NCBI RefSeq assembly: GCF_009183815.1
Contig: NZ_WEHX01000004.1
Location: 1 to 64,000, forward strand
Direction: 5' to 3'
Origin: Sutterella seckii
Lineage (GTDB): Bacteria; Pseudomonadota; Gammaproteobacteria; Burkholderiales; Burkholderiaceae_F
Length of the DNA: 64,000 nt
The notes under the pieces are model-generated. The model worked only from the letters and a program-made list of their open reading frames with translations. It did not search any database and was not told where the DNA came from. A program made the position numbers and the translations under genes. Positions 53,967-64,000 of this stretch are shown one piece after another (positions within the stretch are counted from its first letter, which is position 1; each line of letters opens with the position of its first letter).

Positions 53967-54272
53967 ATGGCAAAACTTGCTCTCATTAACCGCGAAGCCA
54001 AGCGCCGCGCGACGGTCGCTAAGTTCGCGGCCAAGCGCGCCGCCCTCAAGGCGATCATCAACGACGCTACCCGCTCGATGGATGAACGTCTCGAAGCCCG
54101 CGCACAGCTCGAAGCGCTGCCGCGCAACGCTTCCCCGGTCCGTCTGCGCAACCGTTGCGCGATTACCGGTCGTCCCCGTGGCAATTTCCGTAAGTTCGGT
54201 CTTTGCCGTGAAATGATTCGTGACGCCGCCATGCGCGGTGACATCCCCGGCCTCCAGAAGGCCAGCTGGTAA
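53967..54272 (+). CDS. rpsN: 30S ribosomal protein S14 (zinc-independent form)
   Basis: A 101-residue S14 of the long, cysteine-free motif type (C-minus): no CxxC pair is seen at the C-terminus where zinc-binding S14 has two. The ending [34 protein letters not shown] is diagnostic. It is followed by rpsH after 16 bp. Confidence 0.97.
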   Translation: MAKLALINREAKRRATVAKFAAKRAALKAIINDATRSMDERLEARAQLEALPRNASPVRLRNRCAITGRPRGNFRKFGLCREMIRDAAMRGDIPGLQKASW

Positions 54273-54288
54273 GCGAGGAGATTGCGAA

Positions 54289-54684
54289 ATGAGTATGAGT
54301 GATCCGATCGCCGACATGCTGACCCGCATCCGCAACGGTCAGATGGTCGACAAGGCCGCGGTGGTTATGCCTTCCTCCAAGCTGAAGGTTGCCATCGCCA
54401 AGGTCCTCAAGGAAGAAGGCTACATCGAGAACTACGAAGTGGCGGCTAACAACGGCAAGAACGAGCTCAACGTTACGCTCAAGTACTATGCCGGCCGTCC
54501 GGTTATCGAACGCCTCGAGCGCGTGTCCCGTCCGGGCCTGCGCATTTACAAGAACCACGACAGCATCCCCCAGGTGATGAACGGTCTCGGCATCGCGATC
54601 GTTTCGACCCCGAAGGGCGTGATGACCGATCGCGCTGCCCGCGCGGCCGGCGTCGGCGGCGAAGTTATCTGCTACGTCGCCTAA
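54289..54684 (+). CDS. rpsH: 30S ribosomal protein S8
   Basis: A 131-residue S8. It starts [18 protein letters not shown] and ends [26 protein letters not shown]. In E. coli S8 represses the spc operon at rplE; no test was possible here. ATG 54289 is fixed by GCGAGGAG; an earlier in-frame ATG lies within rpsN. Confidence 0.97.
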   Translation: MSMSDPIADMLTRIRNGQMVDKAAVVMPSSKLKVAIAKVLKEEGYIENYEVAANNGKNELNVTLKYYAGRPVIERLERVSRPGLRIYKNHDSIPQVMNGLGIAIVSTPKGVMTDRAARAAGVGGEVICYVA

Positions 54685-54699
54685 CCCGAGGAGTGTGAA

Positions 54700-55233
54700 A
54701 TGAGTCGTATCGCTAAGATCCCCGTCACCATCGCCAAGGGCGTGACCGTTACGCTCACCCCCGAATACGTGACCGTCAAGGGGCCCGTCGGCGAAGTGAA
54801 GATGCACGTCCTGCCGCTCGTCAAAGTTACCGAAGCTGAGGGCCACCTCCACTTCGAGCAGCTCGATGAGTCCCGTGAGTCCAACGCCAACGTCGGCACG
54901 ATGCGTGCCCTCGTCAATGACATGGTGAAGGGCTGCTCGGTCGGCTTCGAAAAGCGCCTCGCCCTCGTCGGCGTGGGCTATCGTGCCCAGGCTCAGGGTG
55001 ACAAGCTCAATCTGTCGCTCGGCTTCTCCCATCCGGTCGTGCACCACATGCCCGCCGGCATCAAGGTTGAGACGCCCACCCCGACTGAAATCATCATCAA
55101 GGGTGCTGACAAGCAGAAGGTTGGTCAGACGGCTGCTGAAGTTCGCGCTTATCGTTCCCCCGAACCCTACAAGGGAAAGGGTGTCCGCTATGCGAACGAG
55201 CATGTCGTGATCAAGGAAACCAAGAAGAAGTAA
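54700..55233 (+). CDS. rplF: 50S ribosomal protein L6
   Basis: A 177-residue L6, standard length. It opens [31 protein letters not shown] and ends [26 protein letters not shown]. It binds 23S rRNA near the factor site. Followed by rplR after 15 bp. Confidence 0.97.
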   Translation: MSRIAKIPVTIAKGVTVTLTPEYVTVKGPVGEVKMHVLPLVKVTEAEGHLHFEQLDESRESNANVGTMRALVNDMVKGCSVGFEKRLALVGVGYRAQAQGDKLNLSLGFSHPVVHHMPAGIKVETPTPTEIIIKGADKQKVGQTAAEVRAYRSPEPYKGKGVRYANEHVVIKETKKK

Positions 55234-55248
55234 TTCGGACGTTAGAAG

Positions 55249-55617
55249 ATGATCAACAAGAAACAAAGCCGCCTGCGTCGCGCCCGCGCCACGCGCGCCC
55301 GCATTCTGCTGCAGAAGGTCGATCGCCTGACGGTCCATCGTACCAATCTGCACATCTACGCCAGCATCATTTCGGCCGACAATGGCCGCACGCTCTGCTC
55401 CGCCTCCACGGTCGAGCCGGAAGTGCGCGCTCAGCTCGCCAACCAGACTGGCCGTGGCGGTAACGTCGCCGCTGCCAAGATCGTTGGTGCTCGCATCGCC
55501 GAAAAGGCGAAGGCTGCCGGTATTGAAACCTGCGCCTTCGACCGCTCTGGCTACCGTTACCACGGCCGTGTCGCCGCGCTTGCTGAAGCTGCGCGCGAAG
55601 CCGGCCTCAAGTTCTAA
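55249..55617 (+). CDS. rplR: 50S ribosomal protein L18
   Basis: A 122-residue L18. It has a basic N-terminus ([17 protein letters not shown]) and the 5S rRNA-binding part ending [27 protein letters not shown]. Its ribosome-binding site is poor (ACGTTAGAAG). Followed by rpsE after 14 bp. Confidence 0.97.
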   Translation: MINKKQSRLRRARATRARILLQKVDRLTVHRTNLHIYASIISADNGRTLCSASTVEPEVRAQLANQTGRGGNVAAAKIVGARIAEKAKAAGIETCAFDRSGYRYHGRVAALAEAAREAGLKF

Positions 55618-55631
55618 CCGAGGTGCTGGCA

Positions 55632-56150
55632 ATGGCTAAGGTTCAAGGTAAAAACGCGGTCGAAGAACAGGACGACGGCCTGCGTGAAAAGATGATCGCG
55701 GTCAACCGCGTCAGCAAGACCGTCAAGGGCGGCCGTATTCTCGCTTTCGCGGCGCTCACGGTTGTGGGCGACGGCGACGGCTCTATCGGCATGGGCACGG
55801 GCAAGTCCCGCGAAGTGCCGCAGTCCGTCACGAAGGCTATGGAACGCGCCCGTCACACGATGAAGCGCGTCCCGCTCATGAACGGCACGCTGCATCACGC
55901 TGTTGAAGGCCGTCATGGCGCTTCCCGCGTCATCATGATGCCGGCTCCGGAAGGTTCCGGCGTCATCGCCGGCGGCCCGATGCGCGCCGTCTGCGACGCT
56001 GTCGGCATCCGCAACGTTGTTGCGAAGGCCTACGGCTCGACCAATCCGTACAACCTCGTCCGTGCGACGCTCAACGCCCTCGAAAACCTCCGCTCGCCCG
56101 CTGAAATCGCGGCCAAGCGCGGTAAGACGGTCGAAGAGCTGCTCGGCTAA
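55632..56150 (+). CDS. rpsE: 30S ribosomal protein S5
   Basis: A 172-residue S5. It has [53 protein letters not shown], the double-stranded-RNA-binding-like domain, and the [23 protein letters not shown] segment. It starts at ATG 55632; three more codons upstream are open. It supports decoding accuracy. Confidence 0.97.
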   Translation: MAKVQGKNAVEEQDDGLREKMIAVNRVSKTVKGGRILAFAALTVVGDGDGSIGMGTGKSREVPQSVTKAMERARHTMKRVPLMNGTLHHAVEGRHGASRVIMMPAPEGSGVIAGGPMRAVCDAVGIRNVVAKAYGSTNPYNLVRATLNALENLRSPAEIAAKRGKTVEELLG

Positions 56151-56165
56151 TCCGGAGTCCAAGAC

Positions 56166-56348
56166 ATGTCCGAAAAGAAGACCATCAAGGTCACTCTGGT
56201 GAAGAGCCCGATCGGGACGAACGCGGATCACCGCGCCACCGTTCTCGGTCTCGGCCTTAAGAAGATCGGCCAGACGCGCGAGCTCGAAGATACGCCCGCC
56301 GTTCGCGGCATGATCACCAAGGTTGCGTACCTCGTGCGCGCTGAATGA
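56166..56348 (+). CDS. rpmD: 50S ribosomal protein L30
   Basis: A 60-residue L30. It reads [46 protein letters not shown] in ordered family pattern and has the bacterial short form. It lies between rpsE and rplO as usual. Confidence 0.96.
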   Translation: MSEKKTIKVTLVKSPIGTNADHRATVLGLGLKKIGQTRELEDTPAVRGMITKVAYLVRAE

Positions 56349-56366
56349 TCCGAAGGATGACCCAAA

Positions 56367-56801
56367 ATGCGTTTGAATACCATCAAGCCCGCTGAGGGCT
56401 CGAAGCACGCTCACCATCGCGTTGGCCGTGGTGTCGGCTCCGGTTGGGGCAAGACCGCGGGTCGCGGTCACAAGGGCCAGAAGTCGCGTGCCGGCGGCTT
56501 CCACAAGGTCGGTTTCGAAGGCGGCCAGATGCCGATGTATCGCCGCCTTCCGAAGCGCGGCTTCACGTCCCTCTCCCGCAAGTTCGTCGAAGTGGTTCGC
56601 CTCTCCGATCTCGAACGTCTCGGTGTCGATGAAATCGATCTGCTCGTCCTTAAGGAAGCCGGCGTTGTTTCGACGCTTGCCAAGGACGCTCGCGTGATCC
56701 TGTCGGGCGCCATCACCCGCAAGGTGACGGTGCGCGGCCTCGGCGTGACGAAGGGTGCCCGCGCTGCCATCGAGGCGGCCGGCGGCTCCGTCGCAGAGTA
56801 A
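56367..56801 (+). CDS. rplO: 50S ribosomal protein L15
   Basis: A 144-residue L15 of standard length. The glycine- and basic-rich N-terminus ([27 protein letters not shown]) winds through the large subunit, and [18 protein letters not shown] follows. It precedes secY by 25 bp. Confidence 0.97.
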   Translation: MRLNTIKPAEGSKHAHHRVGRGVGSGWGKTAGRGHKGQKSRAGGFHKVGFEGGQMPMYRRLPKRGFTSLSRKFVEVVRLSDLERLGVDEIDLLVLKEAGVVSTLAKDARVILSGAITRKVTVRGLGVTKGARAAIEAAGGSVAE

Positions 56802-56826
56802 GAGACAAACTGCAAGAGGATAGGAC

Positions 56827-58152
56827 GTGGCGAATAGCCCCAGCTCAAAGCAGCAGTCAGGCCTCAGCAAGTACGGCGACCTTAAGGGTCGCCTGATCTT
56901 CCTGGCGCTTGCACTCGTTGTATACCGCATCGGCGCGCATGTGCCGGTTCCCGGTATTGATCCCGATATGCTCCAGCAGCTGTTCAATCAGCAGCAGGGC
57001 GGCATTCTCGGGCTGTTCAACATGTTCTCCGGCGGTGCTCTCTCGCGCTTCTCCGTCTTCGCGCTCGGCATCATGCCGTACATCTCGGCATCTATTATTT
57101 TTCAGATGCTGTCGTACGTGCTGCCGAGCCTGGAGGCGATCCGCAAAGAGGGTGAACAGGGCCGCAGAAAGATCACGCAGTACACCCGTTACGGGACGCT
57201 GCTGCTCGGTCTTTTCCAGGGCTTTGGCATCGCTGTAGCGCTCGAAACGCAGCCCGGGCTCGTTATTGATCCCGGGTTCCTCTTCCGCATCACCACGACC
57301 GTTTCGCTTCTCACGGGCACCATGTTCCTCATGTGGCTCGGTGAGCAGATTACCGAACGCGGTCTCGGCAACGGCATTTCGATCATCATCTTCGCAGGTA
57401 TTGTGGCCGGCCTCCCGAACGGCACGAGCGGACTCTTCCAGCTTGTGTCGACCGGCGCCATCAGCCCGCTTGCCGCGATTTTCGTGATCGCGATCGTCCT
57501 CGCCGTCACTGCTTTCGTGGTCTTCGTTGAGCGCGGTCAGCGCCGCATCACGGTCAACTACGCCAAGCGTCAGATCGGCAACAAGATCTATGGCGGGCAG
57601 AGTTCGTATCTGCCCCTGAAGATGAACATGTCGGGCGTTATTCCCCCGATCTTTGCTTCGTCGCTGATTCTGTTCCCGGCCACGCTGGCGGGCTGGTTTA
57701 CTTCGGGTGATTCCACTCGCTGGATTCGCGACCTTGCGGCCGCGCTTTCACCCGGTCAGCCGCTTTACACGCTCCTCTACGCAGCGCTCATCATTTTCTT
57801 TGCCTTCTTCTATACGGCGTTGGTCTTCAACCCGAAGGAAACGGCTGAGAATCTGAAGAAGAGCGGTGCCTTCATTCCGGGCATTCGTCCGGGTGAGCAG
57901 ACGGCGCGTTACATCGACCGCGTGCTCCTGCGTCTTACGCTCGGCGGTGCGGCTTATCTCGTCTTTGTGTGTCTCGTCCCTGAGTTCCTCAACCTCAAGT
58001 TCAATGTCCCCTTCTACTTCGGCGGCACTTCGCTGCTGATCGTGGTGGTCGTGACGATGGACTTCATGAGCCAGGTTCAGGCGTACATGATGACGCACCA
58101 GTACGAAAACCTGCTGCGGAAAACCAATTTCCGCGGTCTCACCCGGAAGTGA
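56827..58152 (+). CDS. secY: Protein translocase subunit SecY
   Basis: A 441-residue, ten-helix channel protein of the Sec translocon. Motifs include [12 protein letters not shown], the plug-adjacent segment [31 protein letters not shown], and the cytosolic loop [16 protein letters not shown] that contacts SecA and ribosomes. It starts at GTG 56827 with AGAGGATAGG upstream. infA, which often follows, is absent; the next gene is rpmJ 316 bp later. Confidence 0.97.
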   Translation: MANSPSSKQQSGLSKYGDLKGRLIFLALALVVYRIGAHVPVPGIDPDMLQQLFNQQQGGILGLFNMFSGGALSRFSVFALGIMPYISASIIFQMLSYVLPSLEAIRKEGEQGRRKITQYTRYGTLLLGLFQGFGIAVALETQPGLVIDPGFLFRITTTVSLLTGTMFLMWLGEQITERGLGNGISIIIFAGIVAGLPNGTSGLFQLVSTGAISPLAAIFVIAIVLAVTAFVVFVERGQRRITVNYAKRQIGNKIYGGQSSYLPLKMNMSGVIPPIFASSLILFPATLAGWFTSGDSTRWIRDLAAALSPGQPLYTLLYAALIIFFAFFYTALVFNPKETAENLKKSGAFIPGIRPGEQTARYIDRVLLRLTLGGAAYLVFVCLVPEFLNLKFNVPFYFGGTSLLIVVVVTMDFMSQVQAYMMTHQYENLLRKTNFRGLTRK

Positions 58153-58468
58153 TCTCTTTTCTGAGGTTCAGGTTCTGAACTTCTGAGTTAGATTGCTTCC
58201 TCAGGCGGAAGAGACCAAAAATGCTTTGAAAGGGCGGCATATGCTGCCCTTTCAGGCTGAATGGAAAGCTCAACTTCCCACTGATCATTCTGGTCGGCGG
58301 GAAGTTGCTCGCTATAAAGCTTTCCCCTCGCACAACCGTTACGGAGGCAAATTTTTGAAGCCCGGGCCTCTATTCGGTTGCGCGTTTCCGTAATGTCGAT
58401 TATTATTCGACGTTTCTGCCGTGTGGGCATCGAAATTCCAAGCTCATCAGCTTGTGGAGATTATTTAA
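58153..58468 (+). ncRNA. Structured secY-rpmJ intergenic region (alpha-operon leader)
   Basis: This 316-bp region has no gene. CTGAGG (58161-58166) pairs with CCTCAG (58199-58204), enclosing GTTCAG/CTGAAC (58166-58180). GAAAGGGC...GCCCTTTC (58228-58253) forms a near-perfect palindrome around GCATATGC. GGAAAGCT (58263-58270) pairs with AGCTTTCC (58318-58325), enclosing AACTTCCC (58272-58279) / GGGAAGTT (58299-58306). It is a candidate binding site for S4, which in E. coli represses the alpha operon from its leader, but no S4 pseudoknot was verified. Confidence 0.5.
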
Positions 58469-58582
58469 ATGAAGGTTAGAGCTTCAATTAAGAAAATGTG
58501 CCGCAACTGCAAGATCATCAAGCGCAAAGGCGTTGTTCGAGTGATCTGCACTGACCCGCGTCACAAGCAGCGTCAAGGCTAA
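58469..58582 (+). CDS. rpmJ: 50S ribosomal protein L36
   Basis: A 37-residue L36 starting [17 protein letters not shown]. The zinc site (CxxC, then C and H in [13 protein letters not shown]) identifies the zinc-binding form. GTGGAG precedes the ATG by 10 bases. It opens the alpha-operon group rpmJ-rpsM-rpsK-rpsD. Confidence 0.97.
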   Translation: MKVRASIKKMCRNCKIIKRKGVVRVICTDPRHKQRQG

Positions 58583-58594
58583 AGAGGTAACACA

Positions 58595-58960
58595 ATGGCT
58601 CGTATCGCCGGTATCAATATTCCGCCGCAGCAGCATGCTGAGATCGGTCTCACTGCCATTTATGGCATTGGCCGTCCGCGTGCCCGCCAGATTCTCAATG
58701 CTTGCGGCATTCCCTGCACGAAGAAGGTCCAGGACCTCGACGACGCTGAACTCGAACGCATCCGTGATGCCGTTTCCAAGTTCACCGTTGAAGGCGATCT
58801 CCGTCGTGAGATCCAGCTCTCGATCAAGCGTCTGATCGACCTCGGCACCTATCGTGGCATGCGTCATCGCCGCGGCCTCCCGGTCCGTGGTCAGCGTACC
58901 CGCACCAACGCCCGCACCCGCAAGGGCCCGCGCAAGGTTGGCGTCACGCTCAAGAAGTAA
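58595..58960 (+). CDS. rpsM: 30S ribosomal protein S13
   Basis: A 121-residue S13. It opens [34 protein letters not shown] and ends in the tail [22 protein letters not shown] that contacts P-site tRNA. AGAGG precedes the ATG. Confidence 0.97.
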   Translation: MARIAGINIPPQQHAEIGLTAIYGIGRPRARQILNACGIPCTKKVQDLDDAELERIRDAVSKFTVEGDLRREIQLSIKRLIDLGTYRGMRHRRGLPVRGQRTRTNARTRKGPRKVGVTLKK

Positions 58961-58973
58961 TTAAAGGTTAGTT

Positions 58974-59381
58974 ATGGCTGGCAACAACACCAAGACCTCC
59001 GTTACCGCCCGCGGCCGCAAGAAGGTTCGCAAGGTCGTTACGGAAGGCATCGCTCATATTCACGCCTCGTTCAACAATACGATCGTGACGATCACCGACC
59101 GTCAGGGCAACTCCATCGCTGCCTCGTCGTCGGGTGCGCAGGGCTTCAAGGGCTCGCGCAAGTCCACCCCGTTCGCCGCTCAGGTTGCTGCGGACCACGC
59201 TGGCAAGATCGCCCTCGAACATGGCCTGAAGAACATCGAAGTCCGCATCTGGGGCCCTGGTCCCGGCCGCGAGTCTTCCGTGCGTGCGCTTAACGCGCTC
59301 GGCATCCGCGTCACCTCCATCCAGGACGTGACCCCGGTCCCGCACAACGGCGTTCGCCCCTCCAAGCGTCGCCGCGTCTAA
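58974..59381 (+). CDS. rpsK: 30S ribosomal protein S11
   Basis: A 135-residue S11 of the platform. It has [46 protein letters not shown] and the ending [16 protein letters not shown]. It is separated from rpsD by 110 bp that contains a hairpin. Confidence 0.97.
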   Translation: MAGNNTKTSVTARGRKKVRKVVTEGIAHIHASFNNTIVTITDRQGNSIAASSSGAQGFKGSRKSTPFAAQVAADHAGKIALEHGLKNIEVRIWGPGPGRESSVRALNALGIRVTSIQDVTPVPHNGVRPSKRRRV

Positions 59382-59417
59382 TACTCCAGAATTATTCATT
59401 CTGTTGTTGAATCCCGC

Positions 59418-59450
59418 GTCCGTTGTTCCGCATGCTGAGGCGGCACGGAC
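59418..59450 (+). other. Hairpin between rpsK and rpsD
   Basis: GTCCGT (59418-59423) and ACGGAC (59445-59450) enclose CCGC/GCGG, in the 110-bp gap before rpsD. It is not followed by T-rich sequence. It might be an S4 autoregulatory site or an mRNA processing signal; this is a guess. Confidence 0.35.
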
Positions 59451-59491
59451 TGAATGTAGGGAGTCCTACAGGATAAGAGAGGCATTTTTAA

Positions 59492-60118
59492 ATGGCACGA
59501 TATCTCGGTCCCAAGCTCAAGCTTTCGCGTCGCGAAGGCATTGACCTGAATCTGAAGAGCGCCCGTCGTTCGTTTGAGTCCAAAGTCAAGGACGTCGGCT
59601 CCAAGCCGGGCCAGCACGGCAAGATCTCCGGAGCCCGCATGTCCGACTATGGCAACCAGATGCGTGAAACGCAGAAGGCCAAGCGCATGTACGGCGTTCT
59701 CGAACGTCAGTTCCGTCGTTATTTCGCTGAGGCTTCCCGCCTCCGCGGCAACACGGGCGAAAAGCTCCTTCAGCTCCTTGAGAGCCGCCTTGACAACGTC
59801 GTTTACCGCATGGGCTTCGGCTCGACGCGCGCGGAAGCCCGCCAGCTCGTCAGCCACGGCGCCATCGAAGTGAACGGCCGCAAGGTGAACATTCCCTCCT
59901 ACTCCGTTCGCGCCGGCGATGTGATCGCCGTCCGTGAAAAGGCTCAGAAGCAGGTCCGCATCGCCGAGGCTCTCGACCTCGCGCAGCAGAACGGCTTCCC
60001 GGCCTGGGTTGAAGTGGATGCCAAGAAATTCACCGGCACCTTCAAGACCCTTCCGGCCCGCGACGAAGTCGCTCCGGAAATCAACGAAGCGCTCATCATC
60101 GAACGCTACTCCCGCTGA
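59492..60118 (+). CDS. rpsD: 30S ribosomal protein S4
   Basis: A 208-residue S4. It has the N-terminus [23 protein letters not shown] and the S4 RNA-binding domain ([49 protein letters not shown]). It initiates small-subunit assembly and can act as a translational repressor. It is followed by a strong terminator, so rpoA is not simply its downstream partner. Confidence 0.97.
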   Translation: MARYLGPKLKLSRREGIDLNLKSARRSFESKVKDVGSKPGQHGKISGARMSDYGNQMRETQKAKRMYGVLERQFRRYFAEASRLRGNTGEKLLQLLESRLDNVVYRMGFGSTRAEARQLVSHGAIEVNGRKVNIPSYSVRAGDVIAVREKAQKQVRIAEALDLAQQNGFPAWVEVDAKKFTGTFKTLPARDEVAPEINEALIIERYSR

Positions 60119-60192
60119 TCTGGGAGGATCCTCTGGGCACCGGACGTTATGTTCGGTGCTCTCCGGGTCGAAAGATCGATGCACACACGGCG

Positions 60193-60226
60193 AAACGCGG
60201 CTCCCTTCGAGCCGCGTTTTGTTCTT
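60193..60226 (+). terminator. Intrinsic terminator after rpsD
   Basis: AAACGCGGCTC (60193-60203) and GAGCCGCGTTTT (60209-60220) form an 11-bp stem followed by TTTTGTTC. It separates rpsD from rpoA, which are directly joined in many proteobacteria. Confidence 0.93.
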
Positions 60227-60272
60227 GAATTCATCCGCAAAATTCTCTTTGGTTATGCGAAGGATTTTTGCT

Positions 60273-60291
60273 GATGCATTTAAAATGCATC
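60273..60291 (+). promoter_or_regulatory. 19-bp palindrome upstream of rpoA
   Basis: GATGCATTT (60273-60281), A, AAATGCATC (60283-60291) is a perfect palindrome. It includes TAAAAT (60281-60286), a -10-like hexamer, so it may be a promoter-overlapping operator. No matching -35 was found at 16-18 bp. Confidence 0.5.
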
Positions 60292-60390
60292 TGTTTAGGG
60301 ACAGCTTGCGCCACCTGCATTCTGTCCGCCTTTTCAGCCTTATCGGTGTAACGAGCCGAGGGTATTGAACTAAAAGGAACTTGTTTAGAG

Positions 60391-61410
60391 ATGGCTAATA
60401 CAGCTCTCCTGAAGCCCACCAGCGTCGACGTTGACGTTGATCCGCAGAACCCCAATCGTGCCGTCATCACGCTCGAGCCGTTTGAACGCGGCTACGGCCA
60501 CACGCTCGGCAATGCTCTGCGCCGCATTCTTCTTTCCTCCATGGTCGGCTTTGCCCCCACGGAAGCGCAGATCACCGGCATCGTTCATGAGTATTCCCAG
60601 ATCGACGGCGTTCTCGAAGACGTGGTCGACATCCTTCTCAATCTGAAGGGCGTCGTCTTCAAGCTCGAAAAGCGCGATGAAGTCACTGTGATGCTCCGCA
60701 AGGACGGCGAAGGCGTCGTCACCGCTGCCGACTTTGACCTTCCGCACGACGTGACGGTCCTCAATCCCGACCACGTCATCGCCCACCTCTCCGGCGGCCG
60801 CCTCGAGATGCAGGTCAAGATCGAAAAGGGCCGCGGCTATCAGCCCGGCGACGTCCGCGGCTTCCGCGACGACTATTCGAAGAGTTCGATCGGCCGCATC
60901 ATCATGGATGCGTCCTTCTCGCCGATCCGCCGCGTCGCCTACCAGGTGATGGCTGCCCGCGTTGCTCAGCGCACCGACCTCGACAAGCTCGAGATCACGA
61001 TTGAAACCAACGGCGCTATCGGCCCGGAAGAAGCGCTTCGCGAATCCGTGCGCATCCTCCAGGATCAGCTCGCCGTCTTCGGCTCCATCCATCCGGAACA
61101 GGATGTCGAAGGTCAGAAGACTGAGGACTCGGCCAACAATCCGCCGCCCCTCGATCCGATCCTTCTTCGTCCGGTCGACGACCTCGAACTCACCGTTCGT
61201 TCGGCCAACTGCCTCAAGGCTGAGAGCATCTACTTCATCGGCGACCTTATTCAGTGCACTGAGAACGAGCTTCTCAAGACGCCGAATCTCGGCCGCAAGT
61301 CGCTCAACGAAATCAAGGAAGTCCTCGCCGCTCACGGCCTCACGCTTGGCTCCAAGCTCGAGAACTGGCCGCCTGCCGGTGCCGGCACGCCGGGCCTCAC
61401 GGACCGCTGA
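60391..61410 (+). CDS. rpoA: DNA-directed RNA polymerase alpha subunit
   Basis: A 339-residue alpha subunit. The N-terminal dimerisation domain is recognised in [32 protein letters not shown]. The C-terminal domain ([50 protein letters not shown]) carries the helix-hairpin-helix that binds UP elements and activators. It lies between a terminator upstream and rplQ downstream, with a promoter between rpoA and rplQ. Confidence 0.98.
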   Translation: MANTALLKPTSVDVDVDPQNPNRAVITLEPFERGYGHTLGNALRRILLSSMVGFAPTEAQITGIVHEYSQIDGVLEDVVDILLNLKGVVFKLEKRDEVTVMLRKDGEGVVTAADFDLPHDVTVLNPDHVIAHLSGGRLEMQVKIEKGRGYQPGDVRGFRDDYSKSSIGRIIMDASFSPIRRVAYQVMAARVAQRTDLDKLEITIETNGAIGPEEALRESVRILQDQLAVFGSIHPEQDVEGQKTEDSANNPPPLDPILLRPVDDLELTVRSANCLKAESIYFIGDLIQCTENELLKTPNLGRKSLNEIKEVLAAHGLTLGSKLENWPPAGAGTPGLTDR

Positions 61411-61430
61411 AAATTTCTGAGCCCTAAGGC

Positions 61431-61473
61431 TTGATTACGGAAGGCGCGATCATATAAAATCGCGCCTTTCGTA
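61431..61473 (+). promoter_or_regulatory. rplQ promoter inside a long hairpin
   Basis: TTGATT (61431-61436) lies 16-18 bp before TATAAA/TAAAAT (61453-61460). A 15-bp stem with one mismatch (61436-61450 with 61459-61473) places the -10 in its loop, as at the tuf/rpsJ junction. The sequence TAAAATCGCGCCTTTC (61455-61470) nearly repeats the rplC promoter. The hairpin followed by TTTC may partly end rpoA transcription. Confidence 0.65.
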
Positions 61474-61513
61474 CATAGGTACGTCTTCCGAGCGCCTCCA
61501 CCCGACCGCTTCA

Positions 61514-61585
61514 CTTCACGTGAAGATAGAAGATGACGGGGAAGAGCGCTTTAGTTAAGCCGGCTTCTTCCGCCGGCCGATTTTT
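61514..61585 (+). terminator. Palindrome and terminator-like hairpin in the rplQ leader
   Basis: CTTCACGTGAAG (61514-61525) is a perfect palindrome. GCCGGC (61559-61564) and GCCGGC (61572-61577) form a stem followed by CGATTTTTAG, ending 20 bp before rplQ. This looks like an attenuator between the promoter and the gene. Confidence 0.55.
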
Positions 61586-61604
61586 AGATTCAAGGAAATA
61601 CAAA

Positions 61605-62033
61605 ATGCGTCATCGCAACGGCTATCGCAAGCTTAACCGCACCTCCGCTCATCGTCTTTCGATGCTGCGCAACATGGCCTGCTCGCTCCTCACGCACGAA
61701 GCCATCCGCACGACCCTTCCGAAGGCCAAGGAACTCCGCCGCGTTGTCGAACCCCTGATCACGCTCGCCAAGGAGCCGACGGTCGCCAACAAGCGTCTCG
61801 CCTTCAATCGTCTCCGTGACCGCGACGTCGTCGTCAAGCTCTTCAACGAAGTTGCTCCGCGCTTCGCCAACCGTCAGGGCGGCTACACCCGCATCCTGAA
61901 GATGGGCTTCCGCAACGGCGACAACGCTCCGATGGCCTACATGGAACTCACCGAACGCGCCATGCCGGTCGAGGAAGTTGCTGCTCCGGCTCCCGCCGCT
62001 GCCGCCCCCGCTGAAGACGTCAAGGCTGAATAA
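61605..62033 (+). CDS. rplQ: 50S ribosomal protein L17
   Basis: A 142-residue L17. It opens [45 protein letters not shown] and has [24 protein letters not shown]. The C-terminal Ala/Pro/Glu tail (about 122-142) makes it longer than E. coli L17 (127). ATG 61605 is fixed by CAAGGAAATA; the upstream open frame runs over the attenuator. Confidence 0.97.
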   Translation: MRHRNGYRKLNRTSAHRLSMLRNMACSLLTHEAIRTTLPKAKELRRVVEPLITLAKEPTVANKRLAFNRLRDRDVVVKLFNEVAPRFANRQGGYTRILKMGFRNGDNAPMAYMELTERAMPVEEVAAPAPAAAAPAEDVKAE

Positions 62034-62046
62034 TTGCCTTGCGGCG

Positions 62047-62114
62047 CATCCCGCATGACTGCGGGATGAGGTACAAGAAGCCCGTATTTCCCTCAGGTGG
62101 AAGTGCGGGCTTTT
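62047..62114 (+). terminator. Terminator region after rplQ
   Basis: CATCCCGC (62047-62054) pairs with GCGGGATG (62061-62068). A second stem AAGCCCG (62078-62084) / CGGGCTT (62106-62112) is followed by TTTTCC. The second is the better terminator. Confidence 0.75.
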
Positions 62115-62155
62115 CCATATTTGATCGTTTATTAACCCGAGGGGAAAAGCCCATC

Positions 62156-62542
62156 ATGGAATCCATGCGAATCGACAAGTGGCTCTGGGCAGCGCGCTTC
62201 TTTAAGACCCGCTCAATTGCTCAGGATGAAGTGGGGCTCGGCCGCGTGCTGATCGGCGGCCAGCGGGCGAAGCCCTCGCGCGATGTCCGTGTGGGCGACA
62301 GGCTTGAGATCCATCGGGGTGAAGAGGTTTTTACCGTTTACGTAGAGGGCCTTTCGGGGGTGCGCGGTCCCGCTTCTCAGGCTCAGCTTCTCTATAGGGA
62401 AACCGAAGACAGCATGAAGGCTCGTGAAGAGCGGCGCGCCATGATGAAGCTTGCCTTTGAGCCCTCGAGCACCATCCGCCAGGGGCGTCCCACCAAACGG
62501 AAAGGGCGGGAGCTCCGCCGCTTCAAGGAAGAGTTCCGCTGA
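62156..62542 (+). CDS. hslR: Ribosome-associated heat-shock protein Hsp15 (S4 domain)
   Basis: A 128-residue RNA-binding protein that recycles stalled large subunits with nascent chains. The S4 domain is at about 4-65 (MRIDKWLWAARFFKTRSIAQDEVGLGRVLIGGQRAKPSRDVRVGDRLEI). The C-terminus is basic (RQGRPTKRKGRELRRFKEEFR). GAGGGGAAAAG precedes ATG 62156; an upstream open frame is rejected because it crosses the rplQ terminator. Confidence 0.9.
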   Translation: MESMRIDKWLWAARFFKTRSIAQDEVGLGRVLIGGQRAKPSRDVRVGDRLEIHRGEEVFTVYVEGLSGVRGPASQAQLLYRETEDSMKAREERRAMMKLAFEPSSTIRQGRPTKRKGRELRRFKEEFR

Positions 62543-62555
62543 TCGGGCGCTCAAA

Positions 62556-62596
62556 CAAAAAGCCCGCCGTTCTGCCGAAGAGAACAGCGGGCTTTG
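62556..62596. terminator. Bidirectional terminator between hslR and hemB
   Basis: AAAGCCCGC (62559-62567) and GCGGGCTTT (62587-62595) enclose GTTCT/AGAAC. The minus strand ends in GCTTTTTGTTTG, so it mainly serves hemB. Confidence 0.88.
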
Positions 62597-62649
62597 CGGT
62601 CTGATGCGTTCATTCTGCCGCCCATTTCAGAGCGGACGGGAATGCCTCA

Positions 62650-64000
<1,351 letters not shown>

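Noticed and set aside
58193-58393. Open frame between secY and rpmJ as a possible infA
   Set aside because: The translation has no resemblance to initiation factor 1 and overlaps the hairpin arms.

Overview
The window is ordinary chromosome from a betaproteobacterium of the order Burkholderiales. It most resembles the gut-associated family Sutterellaceae (Sutterella/Parasutterella). This placement is an inference from gene content and protein style: a pyruvate:acceptor oxidoreductase cluster, periplasmic nitrate reductase, cytochrome bd with CydP and CydX, the block argS - SPOR protein - dsbA, and a Burkholderiales-like S10-spc-alpha ribosomal block. Base composition looks even throughout. 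I see no insertion sequence, prophage, CRISPR array or rRNA.

Layout. 0.1-7.6 kb: a MarC-family membrane protein, then an AcrAB-type RND efflux operon (adaptor, pump, outer-membrane channel, TetR repressor) with a striking array of operator-like half-sites at its promoter. 7.7-11.9 kb: an HtrA protease, a QseBC-like two-component system and a small membrane protein. 11.9-13.0 kb: a small membrane protein and YaeQ. 13.1-16.9 kb: the cytochrome bd operon cydP-cydA-cydB-cydX-ybgE, ending in a truncated haemoglobin. 17.1-19.3 kb, divergent from it: a PAS/AAA+ regulator lacking the sigma-54 contact motif, coupled to an alpha/beta hydrolase. 19.4-20.5 kb: a DUF1801 protein and a frameshifted DUF3455 lipoprotein gene. 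20.9-25.4 kb: a four-gene 2-oxoacid oxidoreductase operon with a long structured leader and a GltD-like subunit carrying ferredoxin domains. 25.5-33.3 kb: a NarX/NarL-type nitrate two-component system facing the operon napDAGHB. 33.5-39.1 kb: an MFS transporter, SstT, RecQ and a short-chain dehydrogenase. 39.2-43.0 kb: dsbA, a SPOR protein, argS and folE2. 43.4-45.4 kb: a small membrane protein and cardiolipin synthase. 45.5-62.0 kb: tRNA-Tyr, tRNA-Gly, tRNA-Thr, tuf, then the S10, spc and alpha ribosomal genes through secY, rpoA and rplQ. 62.1-64.0 kb: hslR, hemB and the 3' part of engB, cut by the window edge.

Together the genes suggest a facultative or microaerophilic to anaerobic life. 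Pyruvate is oxidised by a 2-oxoacid oxidoreductase that may hand electrons to NAD(P). Nitrate is respired in the periplasm through NapGH rather than NapC, and low oxygen is handled by cytochrome bd.

Most of the unexpected content is regulatory DNA and RNA. It includes a perfect 18-bp palindrome inside the rplN promoter and a structured leader that can hide the ribosome-binding site of the 2-oxoacid oxidoreductase operon. Promoters sit inside terminator-like hairpins at the tuf/rpsJ and rpoA/rplQ junctions, and rplC and rplQ share a -10/discriminator sequence. The window also holds two genes under 40 codons (cydX, rpmJ).
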